From assembly GCA_003988855.1 (NCBI GenBank), contig QYAI01000085.1, positions 52,148 through 116,147 of the forward strand: 64,000 nucleotides of DNA, read 5' to 3'. A program made the translations under genes and the position numbers. How positions within the stretch are numbered: the stretch's first letter is position 1; the number at the start of each line of letters is the position of its first letter. The DNA comes from Arachnopeziza araneosa. Lineage: Eukaryota; Ascomycota; Leotiomycetes; Helotiales; Arachnopezizaceae. Under the pieces are notes generated by a model. It ran no database searches. It saw only the letters and a program-made list of their open reading frames with translations, and had not been told where the DNA came from. Shown one piece after another: positions 22,628 to 33,336 of this stretch.

Positions 22628-23773
22628 TTACTGGAAGGAACGGTCTGACAACCCGTCGGGGCTTGTAGGGCTCAAAGGCTGACTTCTAAACCCACTGAGA
22701 TCTCCACTGCCAGTCCTCCTTAACGCTTGGCTCATCGTCTCGATAGTCAGCTCACCTCCAGTAAGTGGTGTATGAGTAGAGATTGGGCTTCCCAATGCTT
22801 TCCCCCTAGGCGACGTTTCAACACCACCTTTGATAGATGCAGGATGGCTCCTGGGAGGTGACGTACTGAATCCTTGCGAAGATACCGGTGATCGTAGAGG
22901 AGAGGGAGAGCGGTTGTGTCCAGATGACAATGAACTTAGACCAGCGACATAGATGGAATCTCGACTCCCAGCATGCTCGGCATGCTCTGACTGTACAATA
23001 TCCGAGAATGAGATGAAAGAGAGCCGCCGGATATCCGTGCTATCAAGGACACCGTAGCTCGAAGCCGCGTCATCCTTGTCCGGATGTGCAATTAACTCGT
23101 CTGCCCAAGTCCCACTCGAGTCTGTATTCGCTACTCCCGTTACAGTCACTGCTGCCGGTTGATGAGAAGAGTGCATCACAATCTCGACAGTGTCAGGATC
23201 GAGTTCCTTGTTTGTTATAGCTTCTGAAGAGGCGTCAAGAACTGACGGTATGTGGTTCTCTGTTGTAATATGCGAGGGAATCGCTGGAGAATTCGGTACT
23301 GGTAGGGCGCTCTCTTGGACATCACGTTCAAAGATTTGGGATCCAGCTGGGGAAGAAATCCGCGGGGAAGAGGAGTACATATTTCTTGGAGGTGATGAGG
23401 GAGGTGGATACGGGTTATTCGACCGCGGTGGCGAGGTATTGAAGTCCGGTGCTCTTTGAGGGGCAGGTTGGATAATAGTCGTTGATGAATTATTCGGGGA
23501 CAGAGATGGTACTTGATCGCCGGTTTTCTTCAACTTTGTCTTGTCGTCGTCCTTCTTCTTCCCAAAGCCAAAAAGCCTGCGCTTCCCCAAATTTATAGCT
23601 TCGCCATCGACAGTCTCATGCTCAGGATCACTATTCTCTGCAGATCTCGAAAGTGGTATTTTTGAGACCTCCTGAAAGCCTTCACCAAGGAGAGGGGTCT
23701 CTGAAGTGGTCGCAGACGATTGAGGTGGGACAGATGTATTTGGCTGCAGAGTACTCGACTCTGAAGCGCTCAT
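22628..23773 (-). CDS. Hypothetical disordered Ser/Pro-rich protein
   Basis: A single-exon 381-codon frame from ATG at 23773. I do not recognise a named domain. The protein is mainly Ser/Pro/Thr-rich with many SP and TP sites (potential proline-directed kinase targets). A short basic patch (KRRLFGFGKKKDDDKTKLKK) lies near residue 65. There are ordered-looking islands in the second half (STDIRRLSFISFSDIVQSEHAEHAG and TGGELTIETMSQALRRTGSGDLSGF). The regularity of these islands and the long clean frame argue for a real gene. It is divergent from the mL58 gene, with 456 bp between starts. Function unknown. Confidence 0.7.
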   Translation of the reverse strand: MSASESSTLQPNTSVPPQSSATTSETPLLGEGFQEVSKIPLSRSAENSDPEHETVDGEAINLGKRRLFGFGKKKDDDKTKLKKTGDQVPSLSPNNSSTTIIQPAPQRAPDFNTSPPRSNNPYPPPSSPPRNMYSSSPRISSPAGSQIFERDVQESALPVPNSPAIPSHITTENHIPSVLDASSEAITNKELDPDTVEIVMHSSHQPAAVTVTGVANTDSSGTWADELIAHPDKDDAASSYGVLDSTDIRRLSFISFSDIVQSEHAEHAGSRDSIYVAGLSSLSSGHNRSPSPLRSPVSSQGFSTSPPRSHPASIKGGVETSPRGKALGSPISTHTPLTGGELTIETMSQALRRTGSGDLSGFRSQPLSPTSPDGLSDRSFQ

Positions 23774-24229
23774 ATTGAAAGTGGAGTGTGGAGGACTTGC
23801 AATATGGTGGGAGGATGTGCTAGAAGTTAATAAGGATTGTCAGTCAGGCTCGTATCAATGGAAGCTCGAGTGATATGCGCCCCAATCTAATATAAACCAA
23901 ACCGAATACTTACGCGTAAAGTGCTTTTCGTCGGATGTAAACACAAATCCTCTGCTTTACTCTTGTTTCGTAGACATAGCCAAGAACCTTGGTCAAGACA
24001 TTCGATCAATCAATCAGGGCTGAAGGATGAAAGCTGACTTTCTGAGTTTGCGTCGGTAGTCAGGGTACTGACCATCCTGAATCGTCCGTGATCCCATGAC
24101 GATGGGCTTGGCCAAGTCGACGTTACCTATCCAATTGAGGCGTGGCTCTAGACACAAAAAAGTACACGAGACTTCGTCCGATGATTACTGTGCTTGAGGT
24201 TATCCCCGGAAGAGCTTTCACCACGCACA
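23774..24229. promoter_or_regulatory. Divergent promoter region
   Basis: 456 bp between the divergent starts of the disordered-protein gene (-) and the mL58 gene (+). No specific element could be assigned. Confidence 0.4.
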
Positions 24230-24859
24230 ATGGAATCAAGGTTAATAAAAAGACCCATCGCTGACCTTCTTTCCGGCCGGAGTCTGTGTTTACTCGCACT
24301 CAACAACTCATCGCGGCGCCATGAGTCCTCCTATCGGCGAACAAGATCACGACTGAATGTCAAGCCAGATGCATCATTCCTGCTCTCAAAAGACTCGCCC
24401 AAACAAGATCACATCATATTCAATCCGCCGTCCTCCGCCCCCTCCGTTCTCAATACGCCCCTCAAATTCCTCCCGAAAGATGATCCTCGAGCGAAGCTAT
24501 TCGCAACCACAGCGCAGCAATACCACCCCTTGGGCCAATCCCTACCACCCCCTATGAGCCCCAAAAACCTCCAACTCCCACACAATCATCTCAAGGAAGA
24601 AGACATTCGAGAAATATTCAAGCTAAGACTTCAAGACCCAAATGTATGGACAACCCTGAAGCTGGCAAAAAAGTTCAATTGCTCGACACGCTTCATCACT
24701 TTTACGGTAAAGCAACTCGGGGATAATGAGAAGATGGCAGCCAGGAACGCGGATATGGAAGCGAGGCGTGAGGCAGCTAGGGCAAGAATGGGTCCACGAC
24801 GGACGAAAGCAAAGGAGGATAAGAAGAAGAGATATCAAGCTGCACTGAGGGATGAATAG
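24230..24859 (+). CDS. MRPL20: Mitochondrial large-subunit ribosomal protein mL58 (MRPL20 family)
   Basis: A single-exon gene of 209 codons. The frame is open upstream to a TTG at 24194, but the first ATG is at 24230 (MESRLIKRP) and is taken as the start. An Arg-rich N-terminus without acidic residues (RPIADLLSGRSLCLLAL) fits a mitochondrial presequence. The core matches the fungal mitoribosomal L20/mL58 family: DHIIFNPPSSAPSVLNTPLKFLPKDDPR, then LPPPMSPKN, then EDIREIFKLRLQDPNVWTTLKLAKKFNCSTRFI. A long basic helix ends it (EARREAARARMGPRRTKAKEDKKKRYQAALRDE). It would act in the mitochondrial large ribosomal subunit. Confidence 0.85.
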   Translation: MESRLIKRPIADLLSGRSLCLLALNNSSRRHESSYRRTRSRLNVKPDASFLLSKDSPKQDHIIFNPPSSAPSVLNTPLKFLPKDDPRAKLFATTAQQYHPLGQSLPPPMSPKNLQLPHNHLKEEDIREIFKLRLQDPNVWTTLKLAKKFNCSTRFITFTVKQLGDNEKMAARNADMEARREAARARMGPRRTKAKEDKKKRYQAALRDE

Positions 24860-25760
24860 AAAGGCAACTAAGAGTCATAAGGGACTGGAAAACGCAAAGT
24901 GGATTGGTAATTACGCGCCAGGTTTTTTCGGCTGCACTCCAGCTATCATCCCAACAAGACCGGGACGAAGGTAGACCTGGCTCTTGCCCACCGGATCTGG
25001 AGAAATAGCCCCTATTACTAGGCTTTCATTGTGTATAAGAAGCAATTAGCAATCTATTGGGCATAGCGTTTGGGCGGAGTGTAGGACTATTGTATAATTC
25101 CAAAAATTATATTCAGACTCAAGAGACATATTGTACAGTATCGACGAGTTGGAATTCTTGGTGATTTGATTGGTAGCTCAAATTTATCATAAACAAGTCA
25201 CAACAGGACGGACATCAGAAACTTGAAATGGACAAATCTACTCTTCATATCCGACTGCTCCAATTTTTCTTGGAACTTGACTAACATCGTTAATGAAGTC
25301 AAGCAATTCCGGTGGCTTTGGCAATGACGCAGCATCTGGCCGAAGATGCTTATAGGCGCTGAGCTAGAACACGCATTCTTCGGACAGCAGGTGTTAAGTT
25401 TGCGTGAGAATAACAACATTAGCTTATTAGGTGAGTAGCAACTGTAACTGCTATAGTTGATCCTAGTAATCATCCTTTCGTGTCAGGCTGAAGTCAGACT
25501 TGTCACCTGGTTCACTTGTTCAAAGATGCACTTGTGATTAGAGGCTTAATTGGTCCAGAGGAAGTACCATAGAAAGACAAGCTGCTCGTGGACGAGCTTC
25601 TTTGAGGGAGGAGAATAGTATATAAATTTCTAAATATGTATCATATATTAGGTACTACCAAAAAGCAGAAGATGATTGTAAATTTTTTAACTAAAAAACC
25701 GAAAACCACCCCTAGGTTCCATCTCAAGCGTTGTAGTCCGCGCATCTCTTCTCTATAGAA
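24860..25760. other. AT-rich intergenic region
   Basis: 900 bp of AT-rich sequence between the mL58 gene (+) and the acetyltransferase gene (-), which converge here. Both 3' UTRs are expected. No additional gene is supported. Confidence 0.5.
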
Positions 25761-26495
25761 TTAACTCGTAACTCTCTTTCCAGGTCTATGCATTACCACA
25801 TGCTCATCAGTCCCGAATCCCTCTCCACCCTCATACTCCCACAGCTTTAAATACAAGATCTCCGTCACCACAAACCCAGACTTCTTATACAAGCCCAACC
25901 CAGACGGAGAAGCCGCAAGCACACATTGAAGACCGGCTTGATCCACCTCTCTCAGGCCCTCTTCTAACAGCATAGTTCCGATGCGCTTTCGTTGGCACTT
26001 GGGATGAACAACGAGAGAATGGAGTTCTGTGATGAGTTTAGAAAGAGGCAGAAGAGAAGACAGAGGGGAACGCGAACTAGCAAATGCCTTTCCCTCACAA
26101 CTCTTCAACATGATCTCATCAGCTCGTACAAACGCATCCTCAAAAAACCTCAGGTTAACACCCTCACCCCAATCCTCTTCTACCACTCCCTCTCCCCCTT
26201 CGGCAACACCATCTTTCCCCTCCCCGTCCATCTCGTCCGCAGGAAAAGCCCACTGTGCCATCCCCAACATCTCCCCATGCCCATTCACCGCTTTGACGAC
26301 TCTGGTCCTCCGCCCCTTCTCACCTTTCCCCAAGCCCTTCGCTCGGAGCGCTATATTCGCTTCCGAATTTCGCTTGGGGCCGAAGGCTACGATGCTGAAG
26401 TGATCATCGTAGAAGGTGAGGGATTCGAGAGCGGCGGCGGCGTGGAGGTCGGAGGGCAGTGCGGGTGAGAGGGTGACTGGGTTGGAGGAGGACAT
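25761..26495 (-). CDS. GNAT-family N-acetyltransferase
   Basis: A single-exon 244-codon gene starting at ATG 26495. It has the GNAT layout: an N-terminal strand-helix (VTLSPALPSDLHAAAALESLTF), a central strand with GMAQWAF, an acidic low-complexity insert (~110-135), then motif A. Motif A is ELHSLVVHPKCQRKRIGTMLLEEGL, with the Q/R-x-x-G-x-G/A-type acetyl-CoA loop (QRKRIGTM). It is followed by CVLAASPSGLGLYKKSGF, where the Tyr of motif B (GLYKKSGF) is typical. The protein would transfer an acetyl group from acetyl-CoA to an amine; the substrate cannot be deduced. Many such proteins of unknown substrate exist in moulds. Confidence 0.8.
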   Translation of the reverse strand: MSSSNPVTLSPALPSDLHAAAALESLTFYDDHFSIVAFGPKRNSEANIALRAKGLGKGEKGRRTRVVKAVNGHGEMLGMAQWAFPADEMDGEGKDGVAEGGEGVVEEDWGEGVNLRFFEDAFVRADEIMLKSCEGKAFASSRSPLSSLLPLSKLITELHSLVVHPKCQRKRIGTMLLEEGLREVDQAGLQCVLAASPSGLGLYKKSGFVVTEILYLKLWEYEGGEGFGTDEHVVMHRPGKRVTS

Positions 26496-26542
26496 TTTTG
26501 TTGTGGTGTAGATGGGTGAAAGGTAGGATATATAGGATGAGA

Positions 26543-26585
26543 TGAGATGAGGTGAGATGGGTGAGATGGGTGAGATGGGTGAGAA
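26543..26585. repeat. 10-bp tandem repeat (GGTGAGATGG-type)
   Basis: About four copies of a 10-bp unit lie immediately upstream of the acetyltransferase start codon, so it is probably in its promoter or leader. Confidence 0.8.
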
Positions 26586-26989
26586 TGGGATGCAAAGAGA
26601 ATATAAGTCAATATATACTGCCCAGTTTCGATTATATTTAGAATCTTAAATATATGTACTTACCGCTCATCTGGAGGTGCTAGAATCGTGAAGGTTTTCG
26701 CGAGATTGAGTCATGCCGAGTTTCTGAGGTTGTTCATTCTTATCAGTGAACGGTGAGGCCTGATTAGGAAGGTATGAAGCTTATATTTCTGAGAAAGTCG
26801 CCAAGACGCTGATATTTCGAGAACACAAAATTATGAAGATGGATATATGGGATTGAGCGCCATTCAAGCCTTACTTTTGCAAAGACGCGGAATTATGTGA
26901 TGCAGATGTAGTACATTCAGCTGAGCTTCGAAGAGTTTCTTTGAGCAATATGATCTCAAAATTCTTCCGCTCATCGCGTAGGGTATCAA
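26586..26989. other. Intergenic region upstream of the acetyltransferase gene
   Basis: About 400 bp between the decamer array and the stop of the proline-rich gene on the same strand. No feature recognised. Confidence 0.4.
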
Positions 26990-28101
26990 TTATGAAGACA
27001 AAACCTTCCAGTCAACACCAACTCCCCATTTATCCCCTTCAACCACAACCTCCCAAACTGGCGGCTTCAAAGCTACCGTCTTTCCAGGAACCACAGGACT
27101 TCCTTTCCGCAAGCCCTCCCCTGCTCCTTCTCCAGCGAGAATCACCCTAACCACCCCAAACGTATCGGCCATTCCACCCTCACGCACTTGCCTCCCTTTA
27201 ATCAAATGCATGCCCGCCTTTCTACCGCCACTAATTTCATCAACAAGAATCTTCACCAGCCGTGCATCATCCTTGCCCTTCTGAATCGTCGCAGGAACCG
27301 CAGACTCAATGTTGACCAGCCAGTCCCTAACTTCGGCCGCTAATCCGCCAGAGACATACTTCTGCCCTCTCCGGTGAGGTGAGAACTGGTCAGGAAGAGG
27401 GTCAGAATATGCTTGTGACACCTCCGGATCTGGAGGGCGGAATCGAGGCGGCTTCAGAATGGTAGTTTGCGGTGCTGGTGGATGACTAGAAGCTGGAGGT
27501 GCTGGTGTGGAAAGCAAAAATCGAGGCGTGCTGATTGATACCGGACGTTTGGGAGCTGGTGGTGACGATAATATTGGTAGAGAAGAAGAAAAGGCTTCAT
27601 CCAAGTCTTCAATAGCAGGCTTGATTTCATCGTCCTCGCCATGCCCAAGTAAGTCAGGCTGCGGTGAAGACGAGATCCTTCTCCTCTTGGGAGTTGGTTC
27701 TCTTATATGATAACCATCGTCTGCGTCTGCAGAATCATAGTCGAAATCTACGTCCTGACCCTCAGTCTCGACTGAATCCTGTAACGCCTCATCTGCAAGA
27801 TCGTCAATTGCATCGCGGCGATTCACAGTCTTGGAAGCTGGAGTCAGAAACCGCGAGGCAGAAGGTGTTGGTCGAGGGTGCTGCTCCGGTGCAGGAGTCG
27901 GTCGTGGTGTTGAGCTGAAGGAAAACCGCGGGGCAGCATTGAACTGTACGGGGCGAGGGCGTTCTTCTTGAGCACGAGGCGGTTTTTGACCACGCTCTTT
28001 TTGAACGATGAATCGATGCGGTGATGGTGTCTGAAGCCATGTTAGATACGGGACACTTGAGATAAGAGCGAGCTTAGTCTCACCACCGGAGGGGGAGCCA
28101 T
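26990..28101 (-). CDS. Hypothetical Pro-rich protein with a compact C-terminal domain
   Basis: Two exons: 28101-28084 (six codons, MAPPPV) and 28030-26990, with a 53-bp GTGAGA..CAG intron; 352 codons. Without the intron the frame has no ATG start. The first ~230 residues are Pro/Ser-rich with an acidic stretch (DVDFDYDSADADDG) and a KRRR basic patch that could be a nuclear signal. The C-terminal ~130 residues look folded: GQKYVSGGLAAEVRDWLVNIESAV, VKILVDEISGG, MHLIKGRQV, FGVVRVILAGEG, KTVALKPPVWEVVVEGDKWGVGVDWKVL. The strand pattern resembles an OB-type barrel, but this is only an impression. I do not recognise the family. Confidence 0.7.
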
Positions 28102-29064
28102 TGTTCACATTGAAGCTCACACTCCGCGAGAAGTCTTCCTGGACATGACGGTTTCAGGAATCAACTCCATCAGTCATTATTCAACGGCTTTCGGATCTCA
28201 TATGCAACGTCTCAAATGTTGATGAAAATGAACAGGCTCAGGTGATTAATGGCGCGAAAGGCGAATGCCGAAGGAAGGTGACGTTAGGCATGTCAGCTCC
28301 CGCCGTCTAATCACTATGAGGATCTCAACACCAGAACTCTTTAAACTACGATCTGTTTCTTCTGTTCTTCATTTATTGATTGATTTTTGTATTCTTTGTT
28401 GAGTTTATCACAGTATTTCTAGTCATCTTGACCACTTGTGATGTCCAAGTGCTTCTTAATACGCTGGATCATCCTTCTCACCAAGAGGGCCTCAAAGTCA
28501 GAGGAACGATGCTTAACTCCCGTCCCGTCTATTCCTCTAACATGTTTATGGACAAAGCACGTAGAATAGCGTTGCCCAAGAGTTCCAGATGAACGATCAT
28601 CCTCTGCCCAAGAGTATCAGCATCAGAATTGCCATTATTGCCTCAGGTAAATCAAAGAATGGGCACGGCGATTACCAATCATTGCAAGCCAGATATTGCC
28701 TATTCTACTAATATTTGCTCATCAGGCAGTTCCAGGTTAGTCCTCGCTGGTTTAAAGCCAGAGGGTGCCAAAGAAGCACTGGAGGGAGTTTCGATAAGAA
28801 GGCTACTCACTCTAAGCTTGATGAGCTCCAAGAAGCCAAAGATAATAAGAGAGATGAGGGTTGCATTTACAATGGTGTATTTCTCTAGGTCAGTCTCAAT
28901 TTCATCCCTCCATGATTACCGTCATGGGACAAATCAACCCAGTCTTCGTCGGCTACGCTGCTGTATTCATGTGTGGCCCCAAATCTTTGAACTGTTTCGG
29001 TTTCGGCACTTGAAAAGCTAAATCTCTCCCCTAGGAGAACTATTCCTTCTTATTCCTTATAGCG
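28102..29064. other. Intergenic region with possible transporter remnants
   Basis: Promoter of the Pro-rich gene at the left. Around 28.70-28.90 kb a plus-strand frame contains SSRLVLAGLKPEGAKEALEGV, faintly like the central loop of MFS sugar transporters (ESPRWLVLxGK..EA). It could be part of the decayed transporter that is clearer at 29.06-29.49 kb. No intact gene. Confidence 0.4.
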
Positions 29065-29490
29065 ATGGTAGCATGGATGACGATCCATGTATTCGGCCGA
29101 CACGAGCTCATGGTCTGGGGAGCCACTGGTCTCTCACCTCTTTCGCTATCCTCACTCCCTTTCGAGGACGGGCAAAAAAAACACCAACATCCTTCTCTTG
29201 CCGTCGACATCCCGGTAACGACCACACCTTTTGTTGTCGTTGCGATTGCTATACTCGGTATCAATTGGTTCACAACAGCATGGCTCATCTCGACGGAGAT
29301 CTACCCCCACACAACACGAGCACAAGGCAGTGCAGTGAGCTTGATAATCCAGACCAGAAACAAGTCCGCCAACGCTCTGCTGGCACCTATCGGATTCAAA
29401 ATCCGGAGATTCTGGCTCTTTCTCGTTTGCAGGCCGGTGGACCTGGAAATATCTTTCCGAAAGTGTTGGCAGGGACTTCGAGGAGATAGC
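29065..29490 (+). pseudogene. Decayed MFS sugar transporter, C-terminal fragment
   Basis: One frame gives AWMTIHVFGRHELMVWGA, like the loop-and-helix segment around R-F-G-R-R in sugar permeases. It then has a hydrophobic helix, IAILGINWFTTAWLISTEIYPHTTRAQGSAVS, corresponding to the conserved YPTEIRAxG region of the sugar-transporter family, followed by NKSANALLAPIGF and FWLFLV. The expected preceding ten or so helices are missing as one open frame, and the end of the protein (the PESxGRS-like region) is scrambled by frame changes. There is no start codon context or plausible intron set that restores a full transporter. Hence a pseudogene; family assignment is good, extent uncertain. Confidence 0.65.
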
Positions 29491-31945
29491 TCATATTTTC
29501 ATGGTAAATATTTGTTCTCCTCTACTAGAACTCAAGAGCGTCAGAGCTGTTCCGAGAGCTACATGCCTGCATGTCTTTGTGTATCCGCTTATGAAACGGC
29601 TCCTCAGTTCGGGAGCTACGTAGTAAATCCCAGTTATTGACAGTATTGATTTGTTTATAAAATCAACGTTTCTTTGATGACACGTTTTGAATAGGACTTG
29701 AGCCAGGAGAAAGGTTGACGGGTGACGCTTACGAGGATGCCGAAGGTGAAGGAGAGTGAGGGGGAAGGACATGGTTGCGTGAGCCGCTGCTGGGAATAAA
29801 ATATGAATGATTAGGAAGGAAAGGTATAATAGTGTATTGTATTTTACAGGATTTTGTTTCCATCACACTTCCCGAGAATATTGCCTAGCAGGACTTCGGG
29901 TCTTGGGGAGAGTGTAGTATTACTCAAAAGCGTGAAGTTCCAGTATCAGTCGTGATAACTAGAATATAATCTAGAACTTTTAGAAGATAAGGCCCAAATC
30001 AATATTGCGCAGGATTACCTTTCCGAATAGCTTATCTAAAGAGTAATTTTTCGCATGGGTCAACTACAGGGAAATCCAGTGGAGCTGTGAAGTACAGGGT
30101 GAGCGTTTGAAGCGTTGATTCGGAATTTCCAGTCAAGATGGCTCATGGTTACTAATTCCGAGCTCAAATCAGGCTAGTCGATGGTAGGGGTTGTGGTTGG
30201 AAGAAGTGGCTTTCAGTCTCTTGATTATGAGCTGAGAATGGGGGGCATTTGAAAATGTACAAACACTGTAGGCATGCGAGTAGTGATTGTGAGAAGGGAG
30301 GGAGAGAGAGAGAGAGAGGGAGAGGGAGGGAGGGAGAGAGAGAGCGAGCGATTCCATATCATAGCTCCACTGAGTTGAGCAGCCATATAGAGAGTTGAGA
30401 TATGTTGTATCTCCAAAGCAGGTGACGATATTCCAGTAGTCTTGCGTCCGGAGTGGTCCGATACTCGATGTTTGCCGGCATGTTCTTTCACACATGAATG
30501 GAAGAGTATGCGCCTTCGGGCAGAGAAGCTTGTCTGTTGCTAAATTTGCAACTCTCTCGTGGAGTCTGAGAAAGATTCGACTTCACAATAGAGTTCTGAC
30601 GTTGAAAATTAGAATTCCGCCTGTTTGCCGGCTTCAGCTGGCTGACTTCCATGGCCACTGCAGCTTATTGCATTAAGTCTGCAGAGATACACTTGCATTC
30701 TCATGCTCAGGAGCTCCCTCCAATTGGTTGAATCACCCGGGATTGAATGGATAGGGCCGTCTCCTATGTTCGCTTATTTTCAGGTTGAAAGACAACTTGA
30801 CGTAAATAGCAGTCCACAACTAGAACACTGGAGCCGAGGCGTGTGTTCTTGACGCGGTAGCACAGAATTTCTCGAGGTAACAGTGAATTGGATCGAGTGC
30901 TCATCTGAAAATACGAATTGGGTGTTGTCGCTGACAGAACTGCATTGAGGCTGCCACACCATCTGTTGATTGGTAGCTCACGCCAGCCACGTACACTTTG
31001 CCAATAAGGCTCGTGCCGCCGGGAACAAGCAATTGGTGCAGTAAAGGTCAGAGTGAGAATATATCCGAGAACAACACACTTCAAGACATGTCGTGTGTAG
31101 CAGTTGATTTACGAGAGAGTGGGCAGGGACTCGTCTGTGCAAGGAATCAGACTTTGCTGCCGTGCATGCAAAAACACTGAGAAACGGCTTGGGGGTTGCC
31201 GAACTCGCTCAAAGCCAGTCACAAAAGCCGGTGTGTGCAACAGATGCATCTGCAGACAAGCAGCTGGATTTGAGGCCCACCGTGAATTACATGCCATCGG
31301 ACTTGAAGGCCATTGTAAACATGAAGGTTGACTTTGCGACTGAATGAGATATTGAATACTTGATAGTATAAGCAATGAACTGGGCTAAGTTGCTCGAGTC
31401 ATAAAGAGACTTTGTGTTTTGACCCTCAAAAAACCCAAAAATGCCAACATAAGAGACGGTCGAATGATAATGGCGCAAGTTGCAACGGAGTGAGCTCCGT
31501 TCTTTCCCGCAATCCTTTTAGCCGCTTTCCCAATATCCACGTCTCGTCGCCGAGCCGGCAAGGCGTATGAGAGATGGATATCGCTACCTGTGGATTCGTA
31601 AGTGGGAATTCAGCGTGAACCACAGGGCTATCGGCAGCTAAAGTTCAAGGTGCTGCTCTTCCGGCATGCTGTACTGCATCTGCCCTTTTGTGAACGAATC
31701 AATGCATCTAGGGAAAATGCAACGGCCGCTTCTGATAGATCAGAGGCCAAGGTGCCATTTCCGCAAATGCGCGTCTGCCGCACAGCGATTTGATCGAATA
31801 GAAACCAGAGGCTTTGGACTTCAAGGGCGGCCCTACCAAAGTCGATGCAGGAGACTTAGAGATAGAAATATCAAAGATGTAGCATGCCCCGATGACCTTT
31901 TAGAATCTTGACCAAGAGTTTCAAGACTACCGTTCAACCTCCACA
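29491..31945. other. 2.4 kb noncoding region with a GA tract
   Basis: Downstream of the transporter remnant up to the DUF3445 gene. Contains a purine-rich (GA)n tract at 30293-30350. The other open frames are short and featureless. Confidence 0.5.
30293..30350. repeat. (GA)n purine tract
   Basis: About 58 bp of GAGA/GGGA repeats on the plus strand. Noncoding; the Ser/Leu repeat frames reading through it on the minus strand are rejected. Confidence 0.9.
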
Positions 31946-33336
31946 ATGTCTAAGGGAGGGCTATGGAACTCGACTCCACTAGCAGGAATAGCTCTTACCT
32001 TGCTAGTGATAACCTCTACCATCTTATACTATGGTAAATTCCTCTCCAAGCACTGGATCTTCACTGAGGCCAAGGATACGCTTGAGTTCACGCATATCAA
32101 GCCTCGGCCAAACTTCAATTTCAAAGAAATAGTACCACGACGATACCGGCCTGTGAGAATCCCCGGGCTCTATTACTATTCTGTTATTTTTGCTCCAGAA
32201 CCAGAATGTCTCGGACGATGCACTCCCCACACAACCTTCTTCAGCGGTGTTCCTCTTCTTTCATTCTCGAACATAATGAGGTAGAGAAATGCTAACTTCT
32301 GAGGTTTTAGTGGAAGGCTGGGAAGTATAACATGACGATGGGAATTCGATTTCTGCAAGAAGACGACTGGTTGACGCTTGACAGTCTCTATGAAAAAGAG
32401 CAACGCTTTAGGAGAGATTTGTTGGAAAATAAACGCAACGAGGTACTGCAATTCCAACCAGAATCCGATTCTGTTTGCCACGAGGCACTAGAATGCGTTG
32501 TTGGCTTCTTGACGACACGATATCCTTCGCAATTCCAGCTTTCTGCAAATAAGGACCAGGTTTTCAACGCCATAACCAAGCGAACATTCAAGATAGTTGC
32601 TCCTTACGACGAACATCCTTTGGAGATCGCGGCCCAGCTTGCTATGGAAGATATTAATCTGTTGATCCGTGGTACTGGAGATGATTACATCCTGTGAGTA
32701 ATGAGATACTTTTGTTTGACAAATTGCTGATACCACATTTGAGGTGTGCGAGTGCTACTTTGTTTCCGGCAGGATGGTATCTTAAAGAAAGATTGGGATG
32801 GGCTCTCTGGCAAATCCACGGTCAGTGCGCTTTGCATAGATAATGCCCAGAACTGACATTTCTTAGCCCCTGTTCCATTCTGGAATGAGAAATTGAAAAG
32901 GGCAATGAGAAAATTCTTCCTTCGCCTCAAGGTGGCCAACCCTGTCGAAAGAAACAACTTTTTCTTGCAGGTGGGCGATAACTTCTTCCAACAAGAACCA
33001 TTCCCCGACACTTTACCGGTTGCACCCCAGGTAGATGAACTGAACATCAGATATGAGCGCCAAACGTTGCGACGTCTTCCGAGGACCGGCGCTGTACTCT
33101 TCACAGTGAGAACGTACATGCTGCCGTTGACATGTCTTCGAGCCGAGCTAGACAGCGTTCGTTCGCTCCAATTAGCTATCAAAGCATGGCCGCCGGAATT
33201 GGCGAGGTATAAGGGGAGAGAAGTCTGGGGAGATGTCGTTGATCGATGGTGCGAGGAAGTGCTGACGACCTCCCATCTCCATCTCGATGAAGGGGAAGAG
33301 AAGGAGGCAGGGGGGATTGAAGCAAGGTCAATCTAG
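31946..33336 (+). CDS. DUF3445 / heme-dependent oxidative N-demethylase-like membrane-anchored protein
   Basis: Four exons: 31946-32152, 32311-32693, 32744-32820, 32867-33336 (introns 158, 50 and 46 bp), 378 codons. The first intron rejoins RRYRP to WKAGKYNMTMGIR, the family's entry motif. The core follows with DDWLTLDSLYEKEQRFRRDLL, HEALECVVGFLTTRYP, HPLEIAAQLAMEDINLL, CASATLFPAGWYLKERLGWAL, HAPVPFWNEKLKRAMRKFFLRLK, NPVERNNFFLQVGD and RYERQTLRRLPRTGAVLFTVRTYMLPL. This matches DUF3445 (the alpha-subunit-like HODM family), thought to bind heme and demethylate amines. Fungal substrates are unknown. Residues ~12-30 (LAGIALTLLVITSTILYY) form one membrane segment, so the domain is probably anchored to a membrane. 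It converges on the GT2 gene. Confidence 0.85.

Noticed and set aside
24194..24229. TTG-initiated extension of the mL58 gene
   Set aside because: The ATG at 24230 gives a normal presequence; non-ATG initiation is not needed.
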